In this document: positions 55,155 through 62,703 of the stretch, in pieces
Numbering within the stretch: position 1 is the first letter of the stretch
Layout: each line of letters opens with the position of its first letter
Source of the DNA: M3007 sp041736625
GTDB taxonomy: Bacteria; Bacteroidota; Bacteroidia; Chitinophagales; Saprospiraceae
Reading direction: 5' to 3'
Length of the DNA: 64,000 nt
NCBI GenBank assembly: GCA_041736625.1
Contig: JBGSTG010000020.1
Location: 4,918-68,917 of the forward strand
Made by a program: the position numbers and the translations under genes
Notes under the pieces: generated by a model
The model's input: only the letters and a program-made list of their open reading frames with translations
Database searches by the model: none
What the model was told of the DNA's origin: nothing

Positions 55155-55688
55155 ATGACTGAAAATTCAATTTCAACACTCGCTTTGGTACTGTGTATGA
55201 TACCAGGCATTCTGCACTCATTGGAAGTAGCTTTTCCCATGTTGGCTCGTTTGATTGTCAATTATGTACTTCCATTGTTTGAACCGGGCTTGCCTAAGGG
55301 TAAGCATCAAATGACTGCTCATGAGCAGACGGCGATGCTGGATGCAGCCATTGCAACTGTGCCAGAAGAGCAGAAAACAGCAGCGAAAGATTATATATTT
55401 CTCCTGCTTTTTGAACAACGCCAAAATTCTCTGGCTTTATGGGCGGTTATAGCCGGTATCGTTTATGGGTTTCAATTGCCCTTGGATGAGCGTGCTACGC
55501 TGCATTTCTTATTAATGGTGATGTCGGCTTTGTTTACATTAGTCAATGCCAATCATGCCGGTATTCCCTTATTGGGTCACCACCCGAAAGTATCCAGAAA
55601 TGGTCGAAATGTAGGTATCGTGTTTGTTCCTTTCTGGCTCGCATCCACTGTACTGAATTATCTGGCTTTTACCGCTGCTGCTAATTGA
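55155..55688 (+). CDS. Integral membrane protein of unknown function
   Basis: The 177-residue protein has about four hydrophobic segments (about 5-25, 92-110, 118-135, 155-173). It has His residues beside helices (ILHSLE, NANHAG, LLGHHPK), which might suggest a HXXEE-like fold, but the motif is incomplete and I do not assign it. It lies 142 bases after the NTF2-like gene and 36 bases before the SDR gene on the same strand, so it probably belongs to the HxlR-regulated operon. Confidence 0.7.
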   Translation: MTENSISTLALVLCMIPGILHSLEVAFPMLARLIVNYVLPLFEPGLPKGKHQMTAHEQTAMLDAAIATVPEEQKTAAKDYIFLLLFEQRQNSLALWAVIAGIVYGFQLPLDERATLHFLLMVMSALFTLVNANHAGIPLLGHHPKVSRNGRNVGIVFVPFWLASTVLNYLAFTAAAN

Positions 55689-55724
55689 TAGTACATTTTT
55701 AACAAGTTTTAAAACAATAAAATA

Positions 55725-56594
55725 ATGAAAAATATCATCATCACCGGCAGCAGCAACGGATTCGGATTCAAGGCCGCCAAAGACTTTGCCGATCAAGGCT
55801 ATCAGGTTTTTGCCACCATGCGCAACCCTGACGGAAAAAATGCAGCCGCAAAAGCCGAATTGGAAGCCCATTCTGCCCACATCAAAGTGGTTGATATGGA
55901 TGTTGCCAGCGATGCGTCTGTAAAAGAAGCGATGGAGAATATCCTTGCTGCAGCAGGAAGCATTGACGTCCTCATCAACAATGCCGGGATTATGTATCTG
56001 GGCATTACAGAGGCTTTTAGTGTGGCTCAGGCGCACCAGCAGATGGAAACCAATTATTATGGTGCGATCAGGGTCATGCAAGCGGTTTTGCCTTCCATGC
56101 GTAAGGCAGGTGCTGGCTTAATCATCAATACCTCTTCGCTGGTAGGCCGTATGTCGCCACCGTTTTTTGGCACCTATTCCGCCACCAAACACGCCCTCGA
56201 AGGCTACGCACAAGCGCTGCGCTATGAAGTTTCGCCTTTTGGGGTGGATATCGTCATGGTAGAACCCGGCCCCTTCGGCACAGGGTTATTGGCATCGGGT
56301 CAAGCACCTGCCCACAGCGAAGTGTTGGAAACCTATGGTCAATTGGCAGGTGTTCCGTCTGCCATGGGCGAAAACTTTGCGCAAATGCTGCAAAGCGACG
56401 GCGCACCTGACCCGCAATGGGTGGTAGATGCTTATTTGAAACTGGCAGAAATGCCATTTGGTAGCCGTCCGACAAGAACCGTAGTGGGTATCACCTGGGG
56501 CGTGGATGAAATCAATGACCTGACACAATCCATTCAGGACAGGGTGTTGAAAGAAATGCAGCTCGAAGCGGTTTTGGGGGGTATATCGGCTTAA
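55725..56594 (+). CDS. Short-chain dehydrogenase/reductase
   Basis: The 289-residue classical SDR has the cofactor motif TGSSNGFG (7-14), NNAG, and the catalytic Ser (TSSLVG), Tyr151 and Lys155 (YSATK). It probably reduces a carbonyl or oxidises an alcohol with NAD(P)H. Two bases separate its stop from the Fe-ADH ATG, so the two are tightly coupled. In this setting it may act on the same class of aldehydes or ketones. Confidence 0.93.
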   Translation: MKNIIITGSSNGFGFKAAKDFADQGYQVFATMRNPDGKNAAAKAELEAHSAHIKVVDMDVASDASVKEAMENILAAAGSIDVLINNAGIMYLGITEAFSVAQAHQQMETNYYGAIRVMQAVLPSMRKAGAGLIINTSSLVGRMSPPFFGTYSATKHALEGYAQALRYEVSPFGVDIVMVEPGPFGTGLLASGQAPAHSEVLETYGQLAGVPSAMGENFAQMLQSDGAPDPQWVVDAYLKLAEMPFGSRPTRTVVGITWGVDEINDLTQSIQDRVLKEMQLEAVLGGISA

Positions 56595-56596
56595 AC

Positions 56597-57745
56597 ATGA
56601 ACAATTTTCAGTTTTACAATCCGGTCAAAATCATTTTTGGCAAAGGTCAAATCGCTGAGCTTGCCAACCAGATTCCGAAAGATGCCCGCATCCTGCTCAC
56701 CTACGGCAGGGGCAGCATTTTCAAAAATGGGGTGTACGACCAGGTAACAGCGGCTTTACAGGGGTACCACATCGTGGAATTTGGCGGGATCGAACCGAAC
56801 CCGAGCTACGAAACACTTATGAAAGCGGTTGAACTCGGTCGTGCAGAAAATATTGATTTTTTGCTGGCGGTAGGAGGCGGATCCGTGATTGACGGCACCA
56901 AGTTTATTGCGGCTGCCATCCCCTGCTCAGGGGATGCGTGGAATGTGATTGTGCATCAAAATGATTACACGACCGCCCTGCCCATCGGTACGGTACTGAC
57001 CATCCCTGCTACAGGGTCTGAAATGAATGCCTACGCCGTGATTAGTCGGCAGGATACGCAGGAAAAAGTGGGGACGGGCAACCCCTTGCTTTTCCCGAAG
57101 TTTTCCATTCTTGACCCGCAGACCACCTTTTCCCTGCCGCAGCGGCAAATTGCCAATGGCATTGCAGATGCTTTTACGCATGCCATTGAACAATACATGA
57201 CCTATCCGGTACATGCCGTCACCACCGATGTCATGGCCGAAGCGGTCATGCTTGCACTGACCGAGGAAGGGCCAAAATGGATGGAAAATCCCGGCGATTA
57301 CGACGCTGCTGCCAACATCATGTGGGCCGCCACGATTGCACTGAATGGCTTGCTGTCGACAGGCGTACCTACCGACTGGGCCACCCATCAAATTGCCGTT
57401 GAACTCACGGCCTTGCATGGCATAGACCATGCCCGAACGCTGGCAACCATTCTGCCGCATTTGCTGGAAATAAAAAAGGATTCCAAACGCAAAAAGTTGA
57501 TTCAATATGCCGAACATGTGTGGCATATTCGTGATTCGGATGATGCCCTGGTAGATGCGGCGATTCAGAAAACCAATGAATTTTATGAATCTCTGGGAAT
57601 CCCTACCAAAATCTCCGCGTACGGTTTAGGCCATGACACGATTGATAAAATTGTGGAAAGGCTTGAAGCCAAGGGCATGAACTATGGCGAACATGCGGAT
57701 ATTACCCCTGCAGTGGTGCGCCAGATTTTGGAAAAGAGCTTGTAG
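56597..57745 (+). CDS. Iron-containing alcohol dehydrogenase (YqhD-like)
   Basis: The 382-residue enzyme belongs to the Fe-ADH family, closest in pattern to NADPH-dependent aldehyde reductases (YqhD/butanol dehydrogenase). The cofactor part has GGGSVIDGTKF and the metal site lies in NGIADAFTHAIEQY (Asp, His), ALHGIDHARTLA (His), and the C-terminal region. The length is typical. It is the last gene of the HxlR-controlled run. With the SDR it would detoxify reactive aldehydes, which fits a thiol-sensing HxlR (inference). Confidence 0.93.
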   Translation: MNNFQFYNPVKIIFGKGQIAELANQIPKDARILLTYGRGSIFKNGVYDQVTAALQGYHIVEFGGIEPNPSYETLMKAVELGRAENIDFLLAVGGGSVIDGTKFIAAAIPCSGDAWNVIVHQNDYTTALPIGTVLTIPATGSEMNAYAVISRQDTQEKVGTGNPLLFPKFSILDPQTTFSLPQRQIANGIADAFTHAIEQYMTYPVHAVTTDVMAEAVMLALTEEGPKWMENPGDYDAAANIMWAATIALNGLLSTGVPTDWATHQIAVELTALHGIDHARTLATILPHLLEIKKDSKRKKLIQYAEHVWHIRDSDDALVDAAIQKTNEFYESLGIPTKISAYGLGHDTIDKIVERLEAKGMNYGEHADITPAVVRQILEKSL

Positions 57746-57769
57746 CTTCAATTGCAACCATCGGAGCCA

Positions 57770-57845
57770 CTACATCTTTCCTACCGCATCAATCTGTTAG
57801 GTGTCATATCAGAATGCCCTCTTCTTCGACGTTATGGAAAAACGG
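57770..57845 (-). pseudogene. Stubs of HEPN and MNT genes (distal array end)
   Basis: 57770-57793 repeats the last codons of the intact HEPN gene (58932 on). It is fused directly to the first codons of HEPN (57794-57807), then to the 3' end of the MNT gene (57804-57845). An internal deletion thus removed most of HEPN and the break in MNT follows about 14 codons later. The sequence to 57923 is not recognised. Confidence 0.7.
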
Positions 57846-57923
57846 TTTCGGAATTGGTTGAAAAGAGTTAGGGGGTTCGAGGAAGCGTTGGCCGGGGGCT
57901 CGCTTGTACAGTTTTTAGGGCGC

Positions 57924-58131
57924 TTATATTTCGGAGAGGTTCGTCAATTCGTAACGCTTTTTGCCTTCAAAGACAGCGTAACGGCTGGTATCGGGCAAGT
58001 GCGGATTGTTGGGCTGCGCTTTTCGGCATGGCTGCTGTTGGGCTTGCTGTACTTGGCCACCCGTTCTTGCATCGCATTGTAGCGGAAGCGGAGGGTGCGA
58101 TCGGTTTTTTGGATCGTGTCCGGCTTTTGCT
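57924..58131 (-). pseudogene. RHS-core fragment, copy C
   Basis: Read on the minus strand, the first half encodes an RHS-like stretch (TIQKTDRTLRFRYNAMQERV) in one frame. The second half, in another frame, gives DTSRY then GKKRYELTN, the end of a RHS core block. It stops at TAA 57926-57924 after NLSEI. A deletion shifts the frame between the halves. It directly follows the shortened rpn gene. It is a remnant, not a functional gene. Confidence 0.7.
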
Positions 58132-58878
58132 TTACCCAATCAGTCTTTTCAACTCTTCCACTGTTCTACCTGTCCACGCCGCGATATCTTCGAGCGTTTT
58201 GCCGGATTGGAGCAGCAGCTCAACCATTTTGATCAAGTCCTGTTCCGCTTTTTCTTTGCTTTGGCGCGCTGCTTCTGCCTGCACCTGGGCTGCTTCTTTT
58301 TGCTGACGCTCCTCCTCTACCTGGGCTTCTGCGATTTCTTTCTGTTCCTCCAGGAGTTTGATCCGGGTCTCCTGATCAACCAAATAATCTTCCATTTCTT
58401 GTTCCGTTTGCAGTTTTCGGCGCATTTCCTCGTTCAGCAGGGGCGCCTGGAGGTATTCGGCGATGTCCTTGAACTCTTCCGGAACCTCCTCCAGGTCCAG
58501 GATGTAGTTCGCTTCCCGCACCCAGGCCTGGTTGAACAGCGTCATGAAACGCTCGATCCGGCTGCGGCGCTGCGGGGGCAGGCGGCGCACCTGGAGGATG
58601 TAGCAGTCGTGCGTGAGCAGCGAAATGAAGTCGCTTTCCAGTTCTACCAGCTGTTGGCTGGACAGATCCGTGATGCGCTGATCGACCCGCACGGCCATCA
58701 GGGGAATGTCCGCCAGATTGAACTGCCGCTCTTCATCTTCCATCACGATCTCCTGTTGGGAAAGTGCCAGGGCTAACACCTCCTTGTCCAGAATAACCGA
58801 CAGCACCTTGCGGGCCAATCGCTCGTTGGACATCAGGTACTTGAAGGCGTAATCGTATAGTGGGTTGGCGATGCGCAT
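58132..58878 (-). CDS. Rpn-type nuclease family protein with catalytic core deleted
   Basis: The 248-residue product is nearly identical to the 307-residue protein at 61593-62516. It lacks residues 54-126 of that copy in one exact 219-base in-frame deletion. The lost part contains the Asp and the ELQK catalytic motif of the PD-(D/E)XK Rpn fold, so nuclease activity must be gone. The C-terminal coiled coil is 14 residues longer, with an AEAARQSKEKAEQ insertion. The start MRIANPLYDYAF and end VEELKRLIG match the long copy. It lies downstream of the HEPN gene on the same strand. Any surviving role would be through binding. Confidence 0.85.
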   Translation of the reverse strand: MRIANPLYDYAFKYLMSNERLARKVLSVILDKEVLALALSQQEIVMEDEERQFNLADIPLMAVRVDQRITDLSSQQLVELESDFISLLTHDCYILQVRRLPPQRRSRIERFMTLFNQAWVREANYILDLEEVPEEFKDIAEYLQAPLLNEEMRRKLQTEQEMEDYLVDQETRIKLLEEQKEIAEAQVEEERQQKEAAQVQAEAARQSKEKAEQDLIKMVELLLQSGKTLEDIAAWTGRTVEELKRLIG

Positions 58879-58931
58879 GGGGTAAAGTTACGGGTTTTTG
58901 GGGTGTGGTTGGCTTGCAACCATCCGAGCAA

Positions 58932-59315
58932 CTACATCTTTCTTACCGCATCAATCAGGGCACGTACCGGCTCGACTAACGATAGTACATCTTCCTCGGT
59001 AAAATCGAAGAAGTCTCCATAATCACCTTTTTGCCGCCAATCGAAAAGGTCAGCATAAAGCTTGCCTGATTTCATATCGATCCGCCCTGTTTTTACAAAA
59101 TGCAGTAGAAATTGGGTCTTAACACCGGCATGTGTTTTGGTTTCAATGCCTGATTTTACCATGAGTCCACTGATAGCATAGTAGGCTGCGTAGTACAACC
59201 GGTTCACCGCCGCATTCCATTGGCTATTAGCGATAAGCAGTACAGCTGCTTGATATGACTCTTCTGCCTTTTCCATGCGATATTGGGAATATAAATCCCG
59301 ATCTGTAGGTGTCAT
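58932..59315 (-). CDS. HEPN domain protein (UPF0332-like)
   Basis: The 127-residue helical protein has the UPF0332/HEPN signature AAVNRLYYAAYYAISGLM (about 34-51) and KTHAGVKTQFLLHFVKTG and DYGDFFDF later. A canonical RxxxxH RNase motif is not evident, so toxicity is uncertain. Its ATG overlaps the TGA of the MNT gene (ATGA), the usual order of MNT/HEPN toxin-antitoxin pairs. Stubs of the same gene occur at 57.8 and 60.0-60.1 kb. Confidence 0.88.
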   Translation of the reverse strand: MTPTDRDLYSQYRMEKAEESYQAAVLLIANSQWNAAVNRLYYAAYYAISGLMVKSGIETKTHAGVKTQFLLHFVKTGRIDMKSGKLYADLFDWRQKGDYGDFFDFTEEDVLSLVEPVRALIDAVRKM

Positions 59316-59638
59316 ATCAGAATGCCCTCTTCTTCAACGTTATGGAAAAACGGCGTGGCACGGTGCTTACCGTACCAGTCCGCCTTGGAATAAACAAAGG
59401 TTGAAATGGCCTGTCCATACGCCAGTTCCACTTCAAACAATTGATGACGGAAGACTTGTTCCACCTTCAGATTGACTGTCCTGGGCGTCAAAATCAAGAT
59501 GTCCCAGTCTGAATCATCCCGGGCGTCGCCCCTTGCCCGCGAGCCAAAAAGAATCACTTCTGCTTCGGGATCAATCGCTTTTACGAGTTCCTTTATTTTC
59601 AGAAGGATCGCAGCGCGTATGTCTTTTGATGCGGGCAT
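59312..59638 (-). CDS. Minimal nucleotidyltransferase (MNT) protein
   Basis: The 108-residue protein carries the polymerase-beta-type nucleotidyltransferase motif GSRARGDARDDSDWD (about 32-46). In MNT/HEPN modules the MNT protein can AMPylate and silence the HEPN partner. It precedes and overlaps the HEPN gene by 4 bases. The intact motif suggests a working protein. The 3' end is repeated as a stub at 57804-57845. Confidence 0.9.
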   Translation of the reverse strand: MPASKDIRAAILLKIKELVKAIDPEAEVILFGSRARGDARDDSDWDILILTPRTVNLKVEQVFRHQLFEVELAYGQAISTFVYSKADWYGKHRATPFFHNVEEEGILI

Positions 59639-59651
59639 TGTTGGACTTTGG

Positions 59652-59934
59652 TTATATTTCGAAGAGGTTCGTCAATTCGTAACGCTTTTTGCCTTCAAAG
59701 ATAGGGTAACGGCTGGTATCGGGCAAGTGCGGATTTTTGGGCGCGTCGGGGTACAACTTCACATCCGGCTGCAGGTAGCCCACGCGGCTTGAGCCGTAGA
59801 GGTGTTGTTCGGCGAGTTTGAAGGAGTCCCAGGTCACTCCGCTGCCGCTGTTTTGCACCCAGCCGCTGTAAGTGGCCAGGGTGTTGCCCTGCGCATCGCG
59901 GATGTAGTACGTGCGCCTGTCATGATTAGTGACG
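59652..59934 (-). pseudogene. RHS-core fragment, copy B
   Basis: This minus-strand fragment encodes TYYIRDAQGNTLATYSG, then EQHLYGSSRVG and GKKRYELTN, recognisable RHS-repeat core blocks. It stops at TAA 59654-59652 after NLFEI, at the same position as the other two copies. It retains more of the core than copies A and C. It joins an rpn 5' stub on its upstream side. Confidence 0.75.
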
Positions 59935-59977
59935 ATATAAGGCGTAATCGTACATTGGGTTGGCAATGCGTATGAAA
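59935..59977 (-). pseudogene. 5' stub of an rpn gene
   Basis: On the minus strand the sequence reads RIANPMYDYA and is cut just after, at the same codon as the stub at 61.3 kb. The 35 bases upstream (TAAAGTTTCGGCTTTTTGG) match the upstream region of both larger rpn copies. Confidence 0.65.
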
Positions 59978-60025
59978 TAAAGTTTCGGCTTTTTGGGCAT
60001 TGTTGGGCTGCAACCATCCGAGCCA

Positions 60026-60138
60026 CTACATCTTTCCTACCGCATCAATAAGGGCACGTACCGGCTCGACTAACGGTAGTACATCCTCTTCGGTAAAATC
60101 GAAGAAATCTCCATAATCACCTTTTTGCCGCCAATCGA
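60026..60138 (-). pseudogene. 3' fragment of a HEPN gene
   Basis: About 113 bases match the last third of the intact HEPN gene (58932-59044) with a few substitutions, including the WRQKGDYGDFFDF region. It breaks after WRQKG and continues into unrelated sequence. Confidence 0.75.
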
Positions 60139-60145
60139 ACGAATT

Positions 60146-60340
60146 TACCCTTCCTTGAACGAATCCTGAAACGCCGCCGGCAGGCAGCCGATCAGGCGGC
60201 AGGCAGCGGCTTCCGGTTTTGCCGGTTGGCCGGCTGTGGGGTGTAGCCCGAGGCGTCGTCGAGGCGAACGTAGCAGTTTTGGGTTGCAGCGGTGTGCGAA
60301 AAGGCGATCACGGCTGCCAGGGTATAGATATTTTTTTGCC
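60146..60340 (-). pseudogene. Frameshifted 5' fragment of a secreted protein
   Basis: Read on the minus strand, one frame encodes YLYTLAAVIAFSHTAATQN, signal-peptide-like, then CYVRLDDASGYTP. The reading continues after a frameshift as EAAACRLIGCLPAAFQDSF before the stop. I do not recognise the family. It looks like the decayed start of an exported protein lodged in the array. Confidence 0.45.
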
Positions 60341-60369
60341 CGTATCAACACAATTTGTATAAAAAAGCG

Positions 60370-60377
60370 TATCTTTG
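60370..60377 (+). promoter_or_regulatory. -7 element TATCTTTG of the divergent rpn gene
   Basis: TATCTTTG is an exact TAnnTTTG match, 17 bases before ATG 60395. No well-placed TTG was found. Confidence 0.5.
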
Positions 60378-60394
60378 CACAAACCATCTTTGTC

Positions 60395-61252
60395 ATGGCC
60401 TTGCAAGACAAGTACATCAACCCCTTCACCGACTTTGGTTTCAAAAAACTGTTTGGTTCCGAACCCAACAAAGACTTGCTCATCGATTTTCTGAACCAGG
60501 TATTGCCGTCCCAACGCCGGATTCGCGATCTCACCTATGCCAAACATGAGCACCTTGGCCAAACGGACCTGGACCGAAAGGCTATTTTCGACCTGTATTG
60601 CATCGGCGAAAACGGCGAACGCTTCATCGTGGAGATGCAAAAGGCAAAGCAGAACTATTTCAAAGACCGTTGCGTTTACTACGCATCCTTCCCCATTCAG
60701 GAGCAAGGGCAAAGGGGCGGCTGGGACTTTCAGCTCTCTGAAGTGTACACGGTTGGCATACTCGATTTTGTGTTCGACGAAGACCAAGAGAAAACGCAGG
60801 TGCGCCATGAGGTACAACTAAAAGACCAGCAATGCCGCGTTTTTTACGATAAACTCACCTTCATCTATCTGGAAATGCCGAATTTCACCAAAACGGAAGC
60901 GGAACTGGAAACGACATTCGACAAATGGATGTACGTGCTTAAGCACCTGCCCGATCTGGAGCGCCGCCCGCAGGTACTGCAAGAGCGCGTGTTTGAGAAA
61001 CTGTTCTCGGTGGCGGAAATTGCCAAATTTACCCCGGAAGAGCGGCAGGGCTACGAACAGAGCCTGAAATATTACCGGGATTTGAAAAATGTGATTGATA
61101 CGTCGTACATGGAAGGACGGGAGGAGGGAAAAATAGAAGGGATGCAAGAGCGAAACCTCGAAATCGCCCGGCAAATGAAGGCAGACGGAGAGCCAGCGGA
61201 CAAAATTCGGCGGTACACCGGGCTTACGGAAGAGGAGATTGCGGGGTTGTAA
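60395..61252 (+). CDS. Rpn-type PD-(D/E)XK nuclease/transposase-like protein
   Basis: The 285-residue protein is a full member of the Rpn recombination-promoting nuclease family. It begins KYINPFTDFGFKKLFG and has the catalytic pattern AIFDLYC...IVEMQKAKQ (Asp, then ExQ). A ETTFDKWMYVLKHL segment and a helical tail (EGREEGKIEGMQ) follow. It is only distantly related to the two minus-strand Rpn proteins of the array and is on the opposite strand. I start at ATG 60395, right after a -7 element. RecA-independent DNA transfer is the known activity of this family in E. coli. Confidence 0.9.
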   Translation: MALQDKYINPFTDFGFKKLFGSEPNKDLLIDFLNQVLPSQRRIRDLTYAKHEHLGQTDLDRKAIFDLYCIGENGERFIVEMQKAKQNYFKDRCVYYASFPIQEQGQRGGWDFQLSEVYTVGILDFVFDEDQEKTQVRHEVQLKDQQCRVFYDKLTFIYLEMPNFTKTEAELETTFDKWMYVLKHLPDLERRPQVLQERVFEKLFSVAEIAKFTPEERQGYEQSLKYYRDLKNVIDTSYMEGREEGKIEGMQERNLEIARQMKADGEPADKIRRYTGLTEEEIAGL

Positions 61253-61304
61253 ATGTGGGTTTGGGCCGGGGGGCAGGACACTCTCATGACTAGTGACAAT
61301 ACGA

Positions 61305-61345
61305 AAATTTAAGGCGTAATCGTAAAGTGGTTGGCGATACGTATG
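61305..61345 (-). pseudogene. 5' stub of an rpn gene, copy 2
   Basis: Matches the start region of the array rpn genes (RIANxLYDYA) and is cut at the same codon as the stub at 59935-59977. It is followed on its right by the shared GGCTTTTTGGGCATTG spacer. The bases from 61253 to 61304 show nothing recognisable. Confidence 0.55.
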
Positions 61346-61384
61346 AAATAAAGTTACGGCTTTTTGGGCATTGTTGGACTTTGG

Positions 61385-61592
61385 TTATATTTCGGAGAGG
61401 TTCGTCAATTCGTAACGCCTTTTGCCTTTAAAGATAGGGTAACGGCTGGTATCGGGCAAGTGCGGGTTGTTGGGCTGCGCTTTTCGGCATGGCTGCTGTT
61501 GGGCTTGTTGTATTTGGCCACCCGTTCTTGCATCGCGTTGTAGCGGAAGCGGAGGGTGCGATCGGTTTTTTGGATCGTGTCCGGCTTTTGCG
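61385..61592 (-). pseudogene. RHS-core fragment, copy A
   Basis: Nearly identical to copy C: RHS stretch DTIQKTDRTLRFRYNAMQERV in one frame, then DTSRYPIF and RRYELTN in another, ending NLSEI at TAA 61387-61385. It directly follows the full rpn gene, as copy C follows the short one. Confidence 0.7.
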
Positions 61593-62516
61593 TTAGCCAA
61601 TCAGTCTTTTCAACTCTTCCACTGTTCTACCTGTCCACGCCGCGATATCTTCGAGCGTTTTGCCGGATTGGAGCAGCAGCTCAACCATTTTGATCAAGTC
61701 CTGTTCCGCTGCTTCTTTCTTCTGACGCTCCTCCTCTACCTGGGCTTCTGCGATTTCTTTCTGTTCCTCCAGGAGTTTGATCCGGGTTTCCTGATCAACC
61801 AAATAATCTTCCATTTCTTGTTCCGTTTGCAGTTTTCGGCGCATTTCCTCGTTCAGCAGGGGCGCCTGGAGGTATTCGGCGATGTCTTTGAACTCTTCCG
61901 GCACCTCCTCCAGGTCCAGGATGTAGTTCGCTTCCCGCACCCAGGCCTGGTTGAACAGCGTCATGAAACGCTCGATCCGGCTGCGGCGCTGCGGGGGCAG
62001 GCGGCGCACCTGGAGGATGTAGCAGTCGTGCGTGAGCAGGGAAATGAAGTCGCTTTCCAGTTCCACCAGCTGTTGGCTGGACAGGTCCGTGATGCGCTGA
62101 TCGACCCGGACGGCCATCAGGGGAATGTCCGCCAGATTGTAGCCCAGTATGTATATGGAAATGATCGGCAGGGCCACCTCGTGACCGGCTCCGTCGGGTG
62201 TAGATTGATTTTTTCGTTGCAGGTAGGCATGGCCCAGGTAACTGCGGAAGCGCAGTTCGTTGGTGGGCAGTTTGGATTTTTGAAGTTCGATGAGCACCGT
62301 TTCCTCTTTTCCGCTGTGGTCGCGGATCTGCGCTTTGAAGTCCAGCCGGTACAGGGTGAACTGCCGCTCTTCGTCTTCCATCACGATCTCCTGTTGGGAA
62401 AGCGCCAGGGCCAACACCTCTTTGTCCAGAATAACCGACAGCACCTTGCGGGCCAATCGCTCGTTGGACATCAGGTACTTGAAGGCGTAATCGTATAGTG
62501 GGTTAGCGATGCGCAT
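61593..62516 (-). CDS. Rpn-type PD-(D/E)XK nuclease, full copy
   Basis: The 307-residue product is the intact form of the array's rpn gene. It starts MRIANPLYDYAFKYLMS, typical of Rpn/transposase-like nucleases. It carries the catalytic pattern YRLDFKAQ...VLIELQKSK and continues LRFRSYLGHAYLQRKNQ and the IISIYILGY strand. A long C-terminal coiled coil (about 235-285) and the helix EDIAAWTGRTVEELKRLIG end it. It lies between an RHS fragment and a short RHS/IS junction. Confidence 0.9.
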   Translation of the reverse strand: MRIANPLYDYAFKYLMSNERLARKVLSVILDKEVLALALSQQEIVMEDEERQFTLYRLDFKAQIRDHSGKEETVLIELQKSKLPTNELRFRSYLGHAYLQRKNQSTPDGAGHEVALPIISIYILGYNLADIPLMAVRVDQRITDLSSQQLVELESDFISLLTHDCYILQVRRLPPQRRSRIERFMTLFNQAWVREANYILDLEEVPEEFKDIAEYLQAPLLNEEMRRKLQTEQEMEDYLVDQETRIKLLEEQKEIAEAQVEEERQKKEAAEQDLIKMVELLLQSGKTLEDIAAWTGRTVEELKRLIG

Positions 62517-62536
62517 GGGGTAAAGTTACGGGTTTT

Positions 62537-62566
62537 TGGAGGGTGCGATCGGTTTTTTGGATCGTG
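62537..62566 (-). pseudogene. Tiny RHS remnant beside the IS
   Basis: Thirty bases encode DTIQKTDRTL on the minus strand, the same RHS stretch found at the start of copies A and C. It implies a further array unit upstream, cut off near the IS256-family element. Confidence 0.55.
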
Positions 62567-62627
62567 TCTATTTTTTGGGCGTTGGGGGTGTGTTCAGATT
62601 TCTGTGTCAGGGTTGTTTTTTAGGCCT

Positions 62628-62700
62628 CTTTGTCGACCATCAAACGTCCAAGCGAGCCAAAGTTTACGGAGGCGTAGCAGGACTTTGATGGTCGACAAAG
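62628..62700 (-). terminator. Stem-loop inside the IS 3' end
   Basis: A 17-base perfect inverted repeat (CTTTGTCGACCATCAAA at 62628-62644 and its complement at 62684-62700) lies just downstream of the transposase stop. The stem extends by GTCC/GGAC across a bulge. It may end transposase transcription or shield the gene from readthrough. Confidence 0.6.
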
Positions 62701-62703
62701 GGC

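Noticed and set aside
57801..58082. Plus-strand 93-codon open frame
   Set aside because: It runs across array stubs in antisense to the RHS fragment and has no recognisable domain beyond a hydrophobic tail created by the repeat.
61467..62498. 343-codon plus-strand frame antisense to the full rpn gene
   Set aside because: The Phe/Leu/Gln-rich composition is the reverse of the coiled-coil codons; the rpn frame has a clear family match.
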